NCBI GenBank assembly: GCA_963691655.1
Contig: OY829328.1
Coordinates: forward strand, 84,138,400 to 84,202,399
From: Toxonevra muliebris
Taxonomy: Eukaryota > Arthropoda > Insecta > Diptera > Pallopteridae
DNA: 64,000 nt
Direction of reading: 5' to 3'
The translations under genes were made by a program, and so were the position numbers. Position 1 is the stretch's first letter. Each line of letters begins with the position of its first letter. Shown piece after piece: positions 45,091-56,190 of the stretch. Under the pieces are notes generated by a model. The model did not search any database, had not been told where the DNA came from, and saw nothing but the letters and a program-made list of their open reading frames with translations.

Positions 45091-46009
45091 AAAGACCATT
45101 ACTGATTTATCTACTATTACCAACAAATGAAAGTCATCTAGTAACTTTTTATTTTCTACACTTTACTGCAATTGAAAATATTGCATATAAATGACAAAAA
45201 CTTTAAATATTTAGTAGTAATTAGTATCTATATATACATATATTTCCCCCATAATAACTTAAGTATACACTATTTTGTTGTTGTTATAGTTAGATCTCGT
45301 TTAATAATTATAAATACTACAAAGAAAAAAACAAGTTCAAACTTGTATTTGTCAGTTTAGTTCAGCTTTTATACAAAAGCAAGTAACTTATTCAAATATC
45401 ATAAGATATTGACCATGTCGAGAATATGCGAAATTTTTAAGGTGTGTACACAAATCTTAAGTAATAATAACAAGAAAAAAAAAAAAACAACAAAAACGAA
45501 AGGGGGAAAAAATCGCAAAAACAGCTCATTAGTCATGCAAAGTTTTTTACTTATACTTTTTTTTGTTTTTTGTTTTACTGTAATCATGAGCGCAAACAAA
45601 TATTTAGTAACAATTTCACAATTTTCATATTAGAACTCGATGCAAAGTTTATTGAGATACAAATGCCCTATAAAAACTTTGATATAAAAGACAAAGCTGC
45701 ATTTATTTATAATAGGTTGTAAGGGGTTCCCTTTTGTCATCTAACTATGCAAATAGTTAACGCAAGTTTATTGCACAGAACTTACGACTTTATATATTCA
45801 GAAAGTGCACGAGAAAGCGAGAGTTTTTCTAAAGTAAATACTTCAGCGCGGAAGTAAAAGTTTAATCAAGTTTATTATGGCGATAGCAGTTTATATTATT
45901 CCAAGTTGTGTTTGCTGCAAGTATATCAAAGTCCAGTATGAAACTAAAATTATGTAAATATGAAAGTTTTAAATTATAAAAATGGAAACCTATACATTTT
46001 TGAGATGCA
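45091..46009. other. AT-rich stretch without a gene
   Basis: Open frames near 45400-45630 are made of A/T runs. Nothing is recognised. Confidence 0.45.
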
Positions 46010-48265
46010 TTCCAGAAAACGTGAAATGATTTTCACAATATTCCAAATTGTTTACTGAATATTTGAAATTGATTATGGAAAATTTCACATTGATTTTCAA
46101 ATATTATAAATAAATTTGAAAATATTATAAATTGATTTCGAAATATTTTAAATTTATTTTAAAATATTTCCAAAAGATTGCAGAAAGCTTCAAATCAATT
46201 TGAAAATATTTTCTGCTGATTTCAGAATATTTCAAATTCATTCCAAAATCTTTCAAATCATTAAAAATTAATTTTGAACTATTCCAAATTGTTTTTAAAA
46301 TTTTTTCAAAATATTTCAAAATGAATTCAGAATTTTTTAAAATCATTCTAAAATATTTTAAAATGATTTTAGAGTTGTTTGAAATGATTGCTGAGTAATC
46401 CAAATTGATTTCAGAATACTTTAAATTGATTTTGTAAAACTTCAACTAATTTTAGAATAGCTTAACATGATTCCAGAACACTTTTAACTTAACTTAATAT
46501 TTTGTTTTATAAAGAAAGCAAAAAGGCTAATAAATATACATACTACACTATTTCAGAATTAATACTTCAAATTGATTTCAATATATTTAAAACTATTTTC
46601 AGAATATTTTGTAGTAAAGTGGTTCAGTGATATTCCAAACTGATTTTAATATTTTTATAATTGATTTTAAAATATATTTAAAATTCTTTTCAGAATATTT
46701 CAAATACACTTTGAGTTTAAAATATCTCAAAATATTTTAAATTAATTTCAGATTATTTGAAATTGATTTCTGCATAATCCAAATTGATTTGAGAAGAATT
46801 GAAATTTATTGCCATGTATTGTAAAATGAATTCAGAATACTTTGAAGTAATTTTAGAATATTCAATAAGTTTCAAAATGCTCCAAAATAATTTGAAATTT
46901 TAGGAAATTTTAAAATGATTTGAGAAATTTCGTGATTGATTTTAGAATGCTTTAAAGTGATTTCAGAATATTTCGATTTTATTTCAAAATTAGTTTCCGA
47001 ATATTTTGATTTTAAAATTGATTTCACAATATTTCAATTTGATTTCAAAATTGATTTCAGAATATTTAAATTTGATTTAAAAATTGCTTTCAGAATATTT
47101 CAAATCTGATTTCAGAATATTTCAAATCTGATTTCAGAATATTTCAATTTCATTTAAAATTGATTTCAGAATATTTCAAATCTGATTTCAGAATATTTCT
47201 ATTTGATTTCAAATCTGACTTCAGAATATTTCGATTTGATTTCAAAACTGGTTTCAGAGTATTTCGATTTGATCTCAGAATATTTCGATTTGATTTCAAA
47301 ATTGATTTCAGAATATTTCGATTTGATTTCATATCTGATTTCAGAATATTTCAAATCTGATTTCAGAATATTTCAAATCTGATTTCAGAATATTTCTATT
47401 TGATTTCAAATCTCACTTCAGAATATTTCGATTTGATTTCAAATCTGATTTCAGAATATTTCAATTTGATTTCAAAAGTAATTTCAGAATATTTCGATTT
47501 GATTTCAAAGTTGATTTCAGAATATTTCAAATCTGATTTCAGAATATTTCCATTTGATTTCAAAATATTTCGATTTGATTTCAAAATTGATTTCAGAATA
47601 TTTCGATTTGATTTCAAAATTGACTTCAGAATATTTCAATTTGATTTCAGAATTAAGTTCGGAATATTTAAATTGTTTGTTTATAATTAATTTGAAAAAA
47701 CTTTAATTTCAAAATATTTTAAATGCATCTTAATTTTGAAATGTTTCAAATTGGTTTCAAAATATTTTAAAATAATTTCAGATGATTTAAAATTGATTCC
47801 TGCATACTCTAAATAGATTTCAGAATATTTTAAATTGATTGCGAAATATTCTAAAATGAATTCAAAATATTTTAAAGTGATTTCACAATATTTGAAACAT
47901 TGCAAATCGATTTCAAAATATCCACTATCCACTTCAAAATATTTTCAATTGAATTCATTATAATTAATGTTTGATCATTTCAAATTGATTTTAGAATATT
48001 TTAATGTTATTTTTGAATATTACAAATTGAACTCAAAACATTCGAAATTGATTTAAGATTACTCCAAATAGATTTTAAAACCGCAAAATGCAATGCAGGG
48101 TATTTCAAAATAATTCTGAAACTTGAAAGTTTACTTCAAACTATTTCAAATTCATTTCGGAATATTCCAAATTAATTTTTAAACTGCCAAATCGTTTTGG
48201 AACTACAAAATTTACTGCAGGCTAATTAAAATTTATTTCAAAATATTCCAATTTGATTTCTGAGA
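46010..48265. repeat. 2.2-kb minisatellite of ~11-bp TTTCA modules
   Basis: The core 47000-47660 consists of GATTTCAGAATATTTCAAAT and GATTTCAAAATTGATTTCAG words, with TTCAGAATATTT recurring every 22 or about 32 bp, that is two or three modules of about 11 bp. The flanks 46010-46980 and 47690-48265 are the same repeat, more diverged. Frames across it read FDFKSDFRIF or KSNRNILKS repeats on the two strands and are not genes. Confidence 0.92.
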
Positions 48266-49738
48266 ATTTTTTTTTTTATTTTTGACAACTGTAGTTACTG
48301 TATCGAATGAGTATAGAAATCCGTAGCAGCTTAATAGCTTTAAAACTGCTTCACAGCTGTCTAGATATAGAAGAAGTGCGGATCTTCGGCTATTTGGTTA
48401 TTGCCTTAACAGTTAAGTAAAATTTGTTTAACCTGGAACTTTAAAAAACTAAAGTGAATCCCCCTTTTCATTTGAAAGTCTATAAAAAATATTATCAATA
48501 ATGATGTCGCACACATTTTTCTTAAGAATTTTTAAGGCCATATCATAAAAATTCCCATAATCAATGAATATAAGCGATTTATTTGCGCACAATGTAACAA
48601 AAATTTCAAGAAATATTTTACACTATTACGTTAAATTAAATACATATGTACATAACTACTAGTCAACTACTTATGTATTCGTAGCTGTAAATAAAATTTT
48701 ATTGCAGGAAATGCATTAAAATACTTGTTTACAGTAGGAATAACTCATAATATGAAGCTAAAAGTCAAGTGTGTTCAAAAAATATCTTTATGCATATTTA
48801 AATGTAGTAAAGGCAAATTAAATTAACTGCGCTAAAACTCTTCGAGGTGTAATTGCATTCCCCTGGTTAATTGTAGTCGAAAATTATGCATTTTCGTTGG
48901 TATAATTAACTAAAGATTACTGTACCTACAATTAGTCATACCGCAATTTAAATGTCCGAAGAAAAATACAAAACGAAAACCTTCAGTCAAGGTCATTTAT
49001 GAGCATGTACTCATACACTAAAAGAAAAATGTGCGTAGAATTTTAAAAAACATTTACTTTGTAATTTTATTTTATGAAAATTGTACATTATTTTTGTTTT
49101 TTTTTTCCTTTTGTTTTTGAAGTTGGTAATTATAGATAGCGCCGCGGCGCTAGAAGACCTTGACCTTTTCTTCTCTCTCTTTCTTTAACCAGCATATCTA
49201 CTTAGTTAATAATTTATTTTGGAATTCAACTTATGTTTTTTCTTTAGTTTAAATTAAATGTTCATCATGCGACAACAAACAAAAAAAAAAGGTAGAAAAA
49301 AATGAAATAAATAATAGGTAATTTATTGTACTCGTGCGCTAAGTGCGTACAATTGTACTTTCTTATTGTTTATTTGTGCTCATGTGTAGGTTTATTTTTA
49401 TTCCCAAATCACGTTTCAATTACTGTATATTGGTGTAGTGTTTATATGGAATATATATACTTGAATTTTTAGCTATCAAGGGAATATCCAGCAATTTATA
49501 AAAGTTTTATTACTTTTTTTATTACTATTTTTTAATTAAATTAAATAATAAAAAAAAAACATATTGGGATTTTATTAATAAAATTAAATAGCAACAATTA
49601 ATCTTTCAGTCTTTTAGAGACGCATTAATCTTGCAGTCTTCAGGTATTTTTCTGTGAAATGGTTAAATTATCCAAAAAACGAGATTCAATCAATTACTCA
49701 AGCACAAAAGAGAGAGAGCGAGCATGTGCTCATTGAGT
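48266..49738. other. Stretch without a gene; contains a GC-rich palindrome
   Basis: AT-rich sequence apart from the palindrome at 49137. Open frames are short and lack domains. Confidence 0.45.
49137..49152. promoter_or_regulatory. Perfect 16-bp GC-rich palindrome beside a receptor-like half-site
   Basis: TAGCGCCGCGGCGCTA is its own reverse complement and stands out in very AT-rich sequence. Six bases on, ACCTTGACCTT reads, reversed, AAGGTCAAGGT, which contains two AGGT(C/T)-type half-sites of nuclear receptors such as FTZ-F1. A regulatory role is only a guess. Confidence 0.3.
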
Positions 49739-49867
49739 ACATGAGATGAAATTGAGAGCATTTACGCCGAGATCAGGCGCTTTTATTTTTATATGAACGT
49801 ATGGGGATCGGCCACATACAAACATGCAGAGACGTCATTGTCAACTCTCTCAGTTACATTTCATGTG
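49739..49867. mobile_element. Inverted-repeat MITE (CTCTCTCAGT family), copy 2
   Basis: The left arm ACATGAGATGAAATTGAGAG and the inverse of the right arm ACATGAAATGTAACTGAGAG differ at three of 20 positions. The interior ATATGAACGTATGGGGATCG and CATACAAA...GACGTC matches copy 1 at 6780. Confidence 0.75.
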
Positions 49868-51654
49868 TTTTATATGCATATGAAACAGATGATGAGCATA
49901 GTGAGAGCAATAATTTGATTTGGTGAGAATAATTTGATTTGCAGCTCACTTACTGACCAAATAACACGAAACTGTGAATACCCACATAGCGATGATGAAT
50001 CAATGAAACCAATTAAAGCTTCTACTGAAATGCTTTTTAGTTTTGTTGTGCACTTGAGTAAGGTCAAATTTAAAGCATTGATACTTTATTTTGATTTTCT
50101 TTTGATCTTTTCTTTTCCTTATATTTTTTTTTTTTTTTTGAATATAATTACATACAAATTTGAATTTAATTATATTTTGATTATAATCATAAAAATTGCA
50201 TCAAGGTTAAAAATAATTCACTATTTCGATACAATTTTAATAATATTTCATTCATAGAAGATTTAAAAACCACGAAATATTTTTTTTTAAATCTTTTAAT
50301 GCCAAATTATTAGTTGAACTTTTTGAAATTCTCTCTACTTCGTTTTAAATAAACAAATTAAATTAATTTGTACAAAAAAAAAAAAGACAAAAAAATAACT
50401 AAAAATATTTGCGTGGCAGTAAAAATCTTTTTTGATGGAAATTAACATTTGCTGCAAGTCGTTCATAAAAAACGTTCAAAAATTACAAAATTTGAGTGTA
50501 TATAACTCAAAAATTAACTCAGTTATAATAATTTCGCTGGCATCTTTTGCATGATGTCAGCTGCAAATGGGTTCCCCCTTCACCCCCTTCATCCCGCTTA
50601 ACTTTTTAAAGACAGTTTGGTTTTATTTTTATTATATTTTATATTTATTTTGTAATTTATGACTTGAATTATGTTAAAATTGTGTTTAAATACAAACGCA
50701 CACATATACACAAATATTATACAAATTCAATATAAAACTCGCGCGCTCATCTTTTGTTTCTGTTTTTTTTCTCTTTTTTGTGTGGGTTTATTAGTTAATG
50801 TTTTTTTTTCTAGTAGAAATTTGTTGCTTCAAAATACAATAACAACAGAGAATAAAAAAAAAATTGTTAAACTTTTAAATGTTTCGCTATTTTTAAATAT
50901 TATTTTATTTATTTTATTTTCTGTGTTTTTTTTTCTTTCTTTCTATTCCACCACCCACCCACAGACATTTGCCTCGTTCGCAACAAATTATTATTATTAT
51001 TATTATTTAGTTCTCACTTTTCCAATTTGTGACGCAATTGTTTTTCAGGAAAAAATATATATTTTTGTTGTTGTGTGAAAATGAAGCAAAATCTATATAA
51101 AAATAAATAAATAAAAATATTAAATCAACAAATTTCAATTGGAAATTAAAAATGCCAGAAAAATACATTTGAATTGATAAATGCGTAGAAATTTAGGGGA
51201 GATCGAGAAATCTAATTAAACACTTGAAAAAAAATTATTGCAAAAAGAGAAAAAATCTTAAAAAAAGATTTAGCTAAGAGCATATGACTATAAGGGTATT
51301 CACAGTTCCCAACGAGGGGAAATGGGGTTTTTTTAATGAAGTATATTTACTTGTACCTTTAAATTTCTTGTACTACTTCCTAGAACCCAGAAACCTAAGC
51401 CAAGAAAACTTGAAAAGTAATACTCCCAATTGCATTCTAAAAATCAAAAAATAATGTGGATTCAAGAAAGCGTTTGTATATACTTTAAAGTTTTGAATTA
51501 AGGGTGGGTTGGAATAATCCATAGCACCCAGTCTCAAGGACCATTGTTCTGTAAGACAGTAAAAAGGAAGATCAGACTACCGTGGGATAGAAATATAAGA
51601 AACGATAAATTAAATTTTAAGTTATAAGTAGTACTTTCTTTAAAGTTAAGTATA
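49868..51654. other. AT-rich stretch without a gene
   Basis: T-runs near 50124-50139, (ATT)n at 50988-51006 and a CACCCACCCAC patch at 50951. Open frames are F/I/Y-rich without domains. Confidence 0.45.
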
Positions 51655-51689
51655 AAAAGGAAAGAAGAAGAAACTTTATAGTCTTGGCT

Positions 51690-52581
51690 CAAGACAAACG
51701 ATGGAGTTGAGGCAGGAGTGTATGGGGTTAGACCAAAAAACTCCATTTATACAGGTATGGACACAGGTAACTTAGTTTTTCAAGTCGAGGTATATGCCAT
51801 TGAGCTCTGCCTAAGGGAGTATTAAAACAGATCTGTGGCTCTTCTTGCACTCTCTACGTACGAAGTCACATCAAAACTAGTTTCGGACTGTGTACAGCTC
51901 CTGAACAACCTAGCATCTCAGATATCAGAGTACAACTCCTTTTGGGTGCCACGGCATAAGGGACATGTTGGCAACGAAATGGCAGATGAACTTGCTAGAA
52001 AAGGCTCATCCAGTAAATTCATTGGACCACAACCATTCAGCTGCTCACCATGGAGTTCAACTAAACTCAGTTTAAAAGATTGACTGGATAATAATCCGCA
52101 GGGGAAATCCCCGGTTAAATCATTCATGCCAAACAATAGAACTTAGCAAGTGCTTAATCTAGGTAGAAAACAAATTCGAATTAGCATAGGGTTCTACACC
52201 AGGTATTGTAGGGTCAACAAACACTTACCAATCTTGGGTTTAGGTTAGGTTAGGTTAGGTTAGGTTAGGTTAGGTTAGGTTAGGTTAGGTTAGGTTAGGT
52301 TCGGTTCGGTTCGGTTAGGCTAGATTAGGTTAGGTTAAGTTAGGTTAAGTTAAGTTAGGTTAGAGGTTAGGTTTATTAGGTTTAGTACAGGGCGATACGA
52401 GTCAAATAAGTAACGAGGAGAAAGAAACAGCAGAACATATCCTATGCCACTGTGAAGGTCTAACGAGGACCCCACCTCGTAGCTTAGGAAATTCTATCCC
52501 AAAACTGCAAGACATAGCCGATAGTTTTCCTAAAGAGGTAATAAATTTACTCAAGGGAAATAAACTCATAGGAGAACTATA
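51690..52581 (+). pseudogene. LINE ORF2 C-terminal part: RNase H and zinc knuckle
   Basis: FQVEVYAIELC near 51780 is the RNase H strand with the catalytic Glu. After a stop the frame continues as ALLALSTYEVTSKLVSDC and WVPRHKGHVGNEMADELARK, the conserved RNase H end (His, GNE.AD). The frame breaks near 52083. RYCRVNKHLPILGL precedes the pentamer array, and VQGDT followed by SNEEKETAEHILCHCEGL resumes after it. The second half of the knuckle (ETAEHILCHC) is intact; the first two cysteines are lost (DTSQIS). It ends at TAA at 52579. It is an inactive relic. Confidence 0.82.
52240..52383. repeat. Interstitial (TTAGG)n array, the arthropod telomere motif
   Basis: Twelve perfect tandem TTAGG units (52240-52299), three TTCGG units (52300-52314), then degenerate TTAGG/TTAAG units to about 52383. 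It lies within LINE coding sequence: the amino-acid similarity breaks at ILGL and resumes at VQGD. GGGTTTAG on the left and GGTTTAGT on the right border it, so it could have grown from, or joined at, a short shared word. Confidence 0.95.
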
Positions 52582-52700
52582 AAGTATAATGTACTTTGTA
52601 CTAATCTTCGGGGGATATCGCAATAGGCACAAGTTGGCCATAGTAATCTGAGATCGTCTTGCTCACCTCCTCAACAATCAAATCTCTAACCTAGCTTTGG

Positions 52701-54891
52701 ATCAAATTCGTACTAAAACCAATGCAAAATACTATACCTACTCAAATATCGCAAAATATCAAACCAAACTTACTCTTTATGTCTTCAATATTACACTCTG
52801 AAAAAATGGCAATGCACAAACTCAGTTAATTTTGTCACATTAAATAATGTGTAACAGGCTTAAAGAACGCGTATGTGTAGTCATCACAACAGCAGTGTAT
52901 ACAGAGACGGGCAAATCAGACGGCCGTTTCGGAATCCGCCACGATTCCTCATCAGTGATCTTAGTGATAGTTCTAAATCTTTCAATATCCTATATAAGCT
53001 ACTTGTATTTGAAATCATAACCAAGAATTACAGATTTGATACCAAATATAAATGTGTGTATGTTGAATCAGGCCATATTCAATTAATTTGTCATGTTTTT
53101 TGTTCTTTTTGTACCCTAGAAAATAGATTTAGGTTTATGTGGTTCATTCGAATGCTTTGTTTAAGAAATTTTTTGATGTCTCCATTGAAAGGTCCTGAAA
53201 ATATTTAACTTTTATTTGGGTTTCAGAAGAAATATGTAATAATTTTTCTACTCAGATGTGTATTATGTTTTGCCCATCTGCCGCCCCCCTTCCCTGCTCC
53301 CAAAATTGCTTACCGAAATTAATTTGACACCAAAGTAAAATCAATTTATGCAACCAACTTAAGTTTACTGCTGTTCTCAACATATCTGTTCTTATTTTGA
53401 TCTCTCAGCATTAGTTAAATTGATTTTCATCCGGGTTCCCTAAAAAAAAGAGCCCCAGTTCAATTCTGACCAAAGTGAGGAGCCGTTCATGATATCAATG
53501 GCTGTTTCTAATTTAAGGTCTTATGAATATTTTAACTGGGATTTGAACTCACTAGAAACATATCGCAGCTGGAGAAAATTTTGCCCTTGCCGGATAGGGT
53601 TCTAACAAAGAATATTCATTGTTTCAAAAAATATTTTTTTAAAGAGGCAATAGATTTTTCTTCATTAGTTTCAAGATCATTGCCATATTTTTAATAACAA
53701 AAATTGACAGCGAAAAAAGAGGAAATTCTAAAAAAAGATTAATATTATTCCATCATATATTCTAAAATAAACAATGATTAACACTTCCTAATTAGAGTAT
53801 TCCATATGATGCATGTAGATTTTTCAAGGTCTCACAAAGCAGGAAAAAAAATCATTAAAAATGTTAGACTAAACTAATTTCTTCCAACCATTTTTTATTA
53901 TTTATTATTACTATTATTATTCCAAAGCTAAAGTATAAAAAAATGCAATTTTCAGTATTTAACCTTCATTTCAAATATGATTAACATAAATCTTAATTGA
54001 ATTAGTTAAAATGTCAAACTGTTTTTTTTTTCATTATTTTTTATCTCTTGTTTTTACCAGTTAGTCAGTTTTACTAGCATGTCTGCCTATAATTTTGTGT
54101 CTTAATTTCAAAAACACTAACCAAAAAAATGCAAATTATTAATTAACATTACAATACAAAAAAAAAAAAAACGCACACTTGAAATATTATCTAAAGCTTA
54201 AACAAAACTAAACTTAAAAAAAAAAAAAATATCAAAGTATTTAATTTTAAACCAGTTCAACAAGTTTTTAGTTATTATTTTATTTTTGTATTTACAAATA
54301 TTCACTTAACAACAATTTGTATGTTGTATTAGTATGAATATTTTTTTCAGTCTATCTCCCTCACTTTCTTAATATGCACACTTTAATATTTATGAGTAGA
54401 TGCTACAGAAACAAAAAGTTAATTTTAAATTTAAAATAAGAAAGCAGGTAGTTAACAACAACAACAAAATAGAAACAAATAAACTGTTAACTGTTTTTGT
54501 TTTTTTTTTTTTCTTGCTTTGTTGAGTGATTATTAACGCATTGTTATTAAATATTTATATAACTTAAAAACCTAAAACAAAAACATATGACGAAAAATGA
54601 AACAAAAAAAAAAAAAAAAAAAAAATTAAAAATGGAATGAAATAAAAAAATAAAACTGCGTCAATAGTAAACAATAAGAAATTAACAAGATATTGTCAAA
54701 ATTAATAATATGCACTGTAAATGTACATAAAAGTTAACATTTGTAAATATTTTTCAATGACCTGTGCATACACTTAAAAAAAATATATGTTTTGTATATT
54801 TATTTTTAACTAAGTTTTGTTTTATTATTTTCTTTCTCTTTAAACAAGAAGGAAAACAGATTTCGTGTTTAATCAAAAATTTTAATTGGTA
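52701..54891. other. 2.2-kb stretch without a recognised gene
   Basis: The section 52860-53215 is less AT-rich and has a 111-codon open frame with no domain I recognise. The remainder is AT-rich, with long A-runs at 54159, 54217 and 54604-54625. Confidence 0.4.
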
Positions 54892-55015
54892 TTTTTTTTT
54901 TATTTTTATTTTTTTTTGTTGGAACAGACAAAAGAAGTATTCAAGAATACAGCACTCAGACAAGTTTTACATCCATTGTACTATATCCTGTGTACCCTTT
55001 TGCTATTCTTTAAAT

Positions 55016-55757
55016 CTACCAGATCCTTAGCAGATCCTGCGGTGTTAGAGAGCTCAGGTGTTCGTCTCCCAACCAAATATGACAGGCTGAGAGGAAAAGC
55101 GGGCTAAAATTTATATAAGAGCAAAAGTGAAATAATTTAGAGTGTCAGCGCAAGAATGGCATAAGTAAAACGGTTTAGAGTGAAAACGAAACGCCTTAAA
55201 AGTAAGAGCAAAAATGGTATAACAATTTTTTCAGAGCAAGAACAGCATAGTTTTTTATTCCGTTTTCGCTCTGAACATATTTCGTTTCACTTTTGCTCTG
55301 AACATATTTCGTTTCGTTTTTGCTCTTAAGTAAAATTATTTCACTTTTTTCTGAACGTAGAAGTTATACCACTTTTCCTCTCAGCCTCTCATATGTTTAC
55401 TCTGATCTGGCAGAAAGCGGGACAGACACTAAGAAAATGATCCGCCGTCTCTTCACATTCTTCCTCCAAGCCACAGGAAGCACAGAAGGTACTAGCTCCC
55501 AGGCCAATCATATGCAAATGTGTGGCCCAAGAGAAATGACCTGCAGCTCTTTCTGTTAAGTTCTTTCTGTTAAGTGATAACAGAAAGTCTGTTAGACGCT
55601 TCGAGATAACAGGTAACATGGTCTTTGTCTGTCCAAAGCCCCTCAGGTCCTCCCATTTTCGATTGTGGCTCAAGTCGACCCACTCATTAATGATGGTCTT
55701 GATGGCTGTAGACGACAAAGAGAGTACAGGTTCTGGGCCCAGGAAACCAGTTTCCAA
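55016..55757 (-). pseudogene. LINE ORF2 C-terminus with zinc knuckle
   Basis: From FLGPEPVLSLSSTAIKTIINE the frame runs through WVDLSHNRKWEDLRGFGQTK and LLSLNRKNLTERAAGHFSWA to the knuckle FCASCGLEEECEETADHFL, then SVCPAFCQIRVNI. MITE D interrupts here. After it the frame resumes as WLGDEHLSSLTPQDLLRIW and a TAG. The G..P.LS....I..W....H...W....G..Q.K pattern is the standard linker between RNase H and the knuckle in RNase H-bearing LINEs. Apart from the MITE the frame is open, so the copy is not very old. It is the same family as the split LINE at 39.8/41.5 kb. Confidence 0.87.
55082..55390 (+). mobile_element. 5-bp-TSD MITE, copy D (309 bp)
   Basis: A direct ATATG flanks it (55077-55081 and 55391-55395). 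The ends are ACAGGCTGAGAGGAAAAGCG and, reversed, GAGAGGCTGAGAGGAAAAG, sharing GGCTGAGAGGAAAAG in both. The two halves share GAGCAAAAGTGAAATAATTT in inverted order. This is the best-preserved copy and can serve as the reference. Confidence 0.95.
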
Positions 55758-55790
55758 ACCCTTTCAGTCCAGAAAGGTAAATTTCGTATT

Positions 55791-56190
55791 TAGTAAATTA
55801 TTTTTTTCAGTGTAACTTCATATTTTTGACAAATTTTTTCTTTTCTGCCTTTCTTTTCAACGACTTATTCATTTTGATTACATTTTTTCTGCTTAAAAAA
55901 ACTTGAATTTATTACCTATTTTTAGTTTTCAGTGAATAATTTCTTTCAGTGTGATTTTTTTATATTCCGTTTTTATACAACTTTGACTTCACATTTATTC
56001 CAAACATTTAAAATTGCATCATGAATGTTAATCACTTACACACCTGAGACTTAGACTTATCCCCTTGCCCCTCCACCAGCCCACCCCCCCTCCGCCCTCT
56101 CGCAATCTCTAGATCTGCTAATGCTGTGAAATATTTTCCACATTATTTCATCTGATTGTTTTCCAGATTACAAAGTTCTGACTCTGCTTT
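55791..56190. other. T-rich spacer
   Basis: T-rich with a C-rich patch near 56074-56102. No gene is seen. Confidence 0.45.

Larger units (their letters stand above)
51655..52700 (+). mobile_element. LINE 3' remnant split by a TTAGG array
   Basis: RNase H and zinc-knuckle coding sequence of a LINE on the plus strand, followed after the stop by about 100 bases of probable 3' sequence. It is interrupted by a 144-bp pentamer array. The 5' limit is unclear and no target duplication was found. Confidence 0.8.
54892..55790 (-). mobile_element. LINE, 5'-truncated, poly(A)-tailed, split by a MITE
   Basis: On the minus strand the element ends in an A-rich tail (54892-54917), preceded by about 95 bases of 3' sequence and the end of ORF2. 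The coding part is interrupted by MITE copy D. The 5' limit near 55790 is judged from loss of coding similarity. A target duplication could not be identified. Confidence 0.8.

Noticed and set aside
47150..47690. Repetitive open frames on both strands (KSNRNILKS and FDFKSDFRIF repeats)
   Set aside because: Both are translations of the ~11-bp minisatellite; frames open on both strands point to the repeat, not to a gene.
50988..51006. CRISPR-like or other spaced direct repeats
   Set aside because: All tandem arrays in the window are contiguous satellites or microsatellites without unique spacers, and the DNA is plainly eukaryotic.
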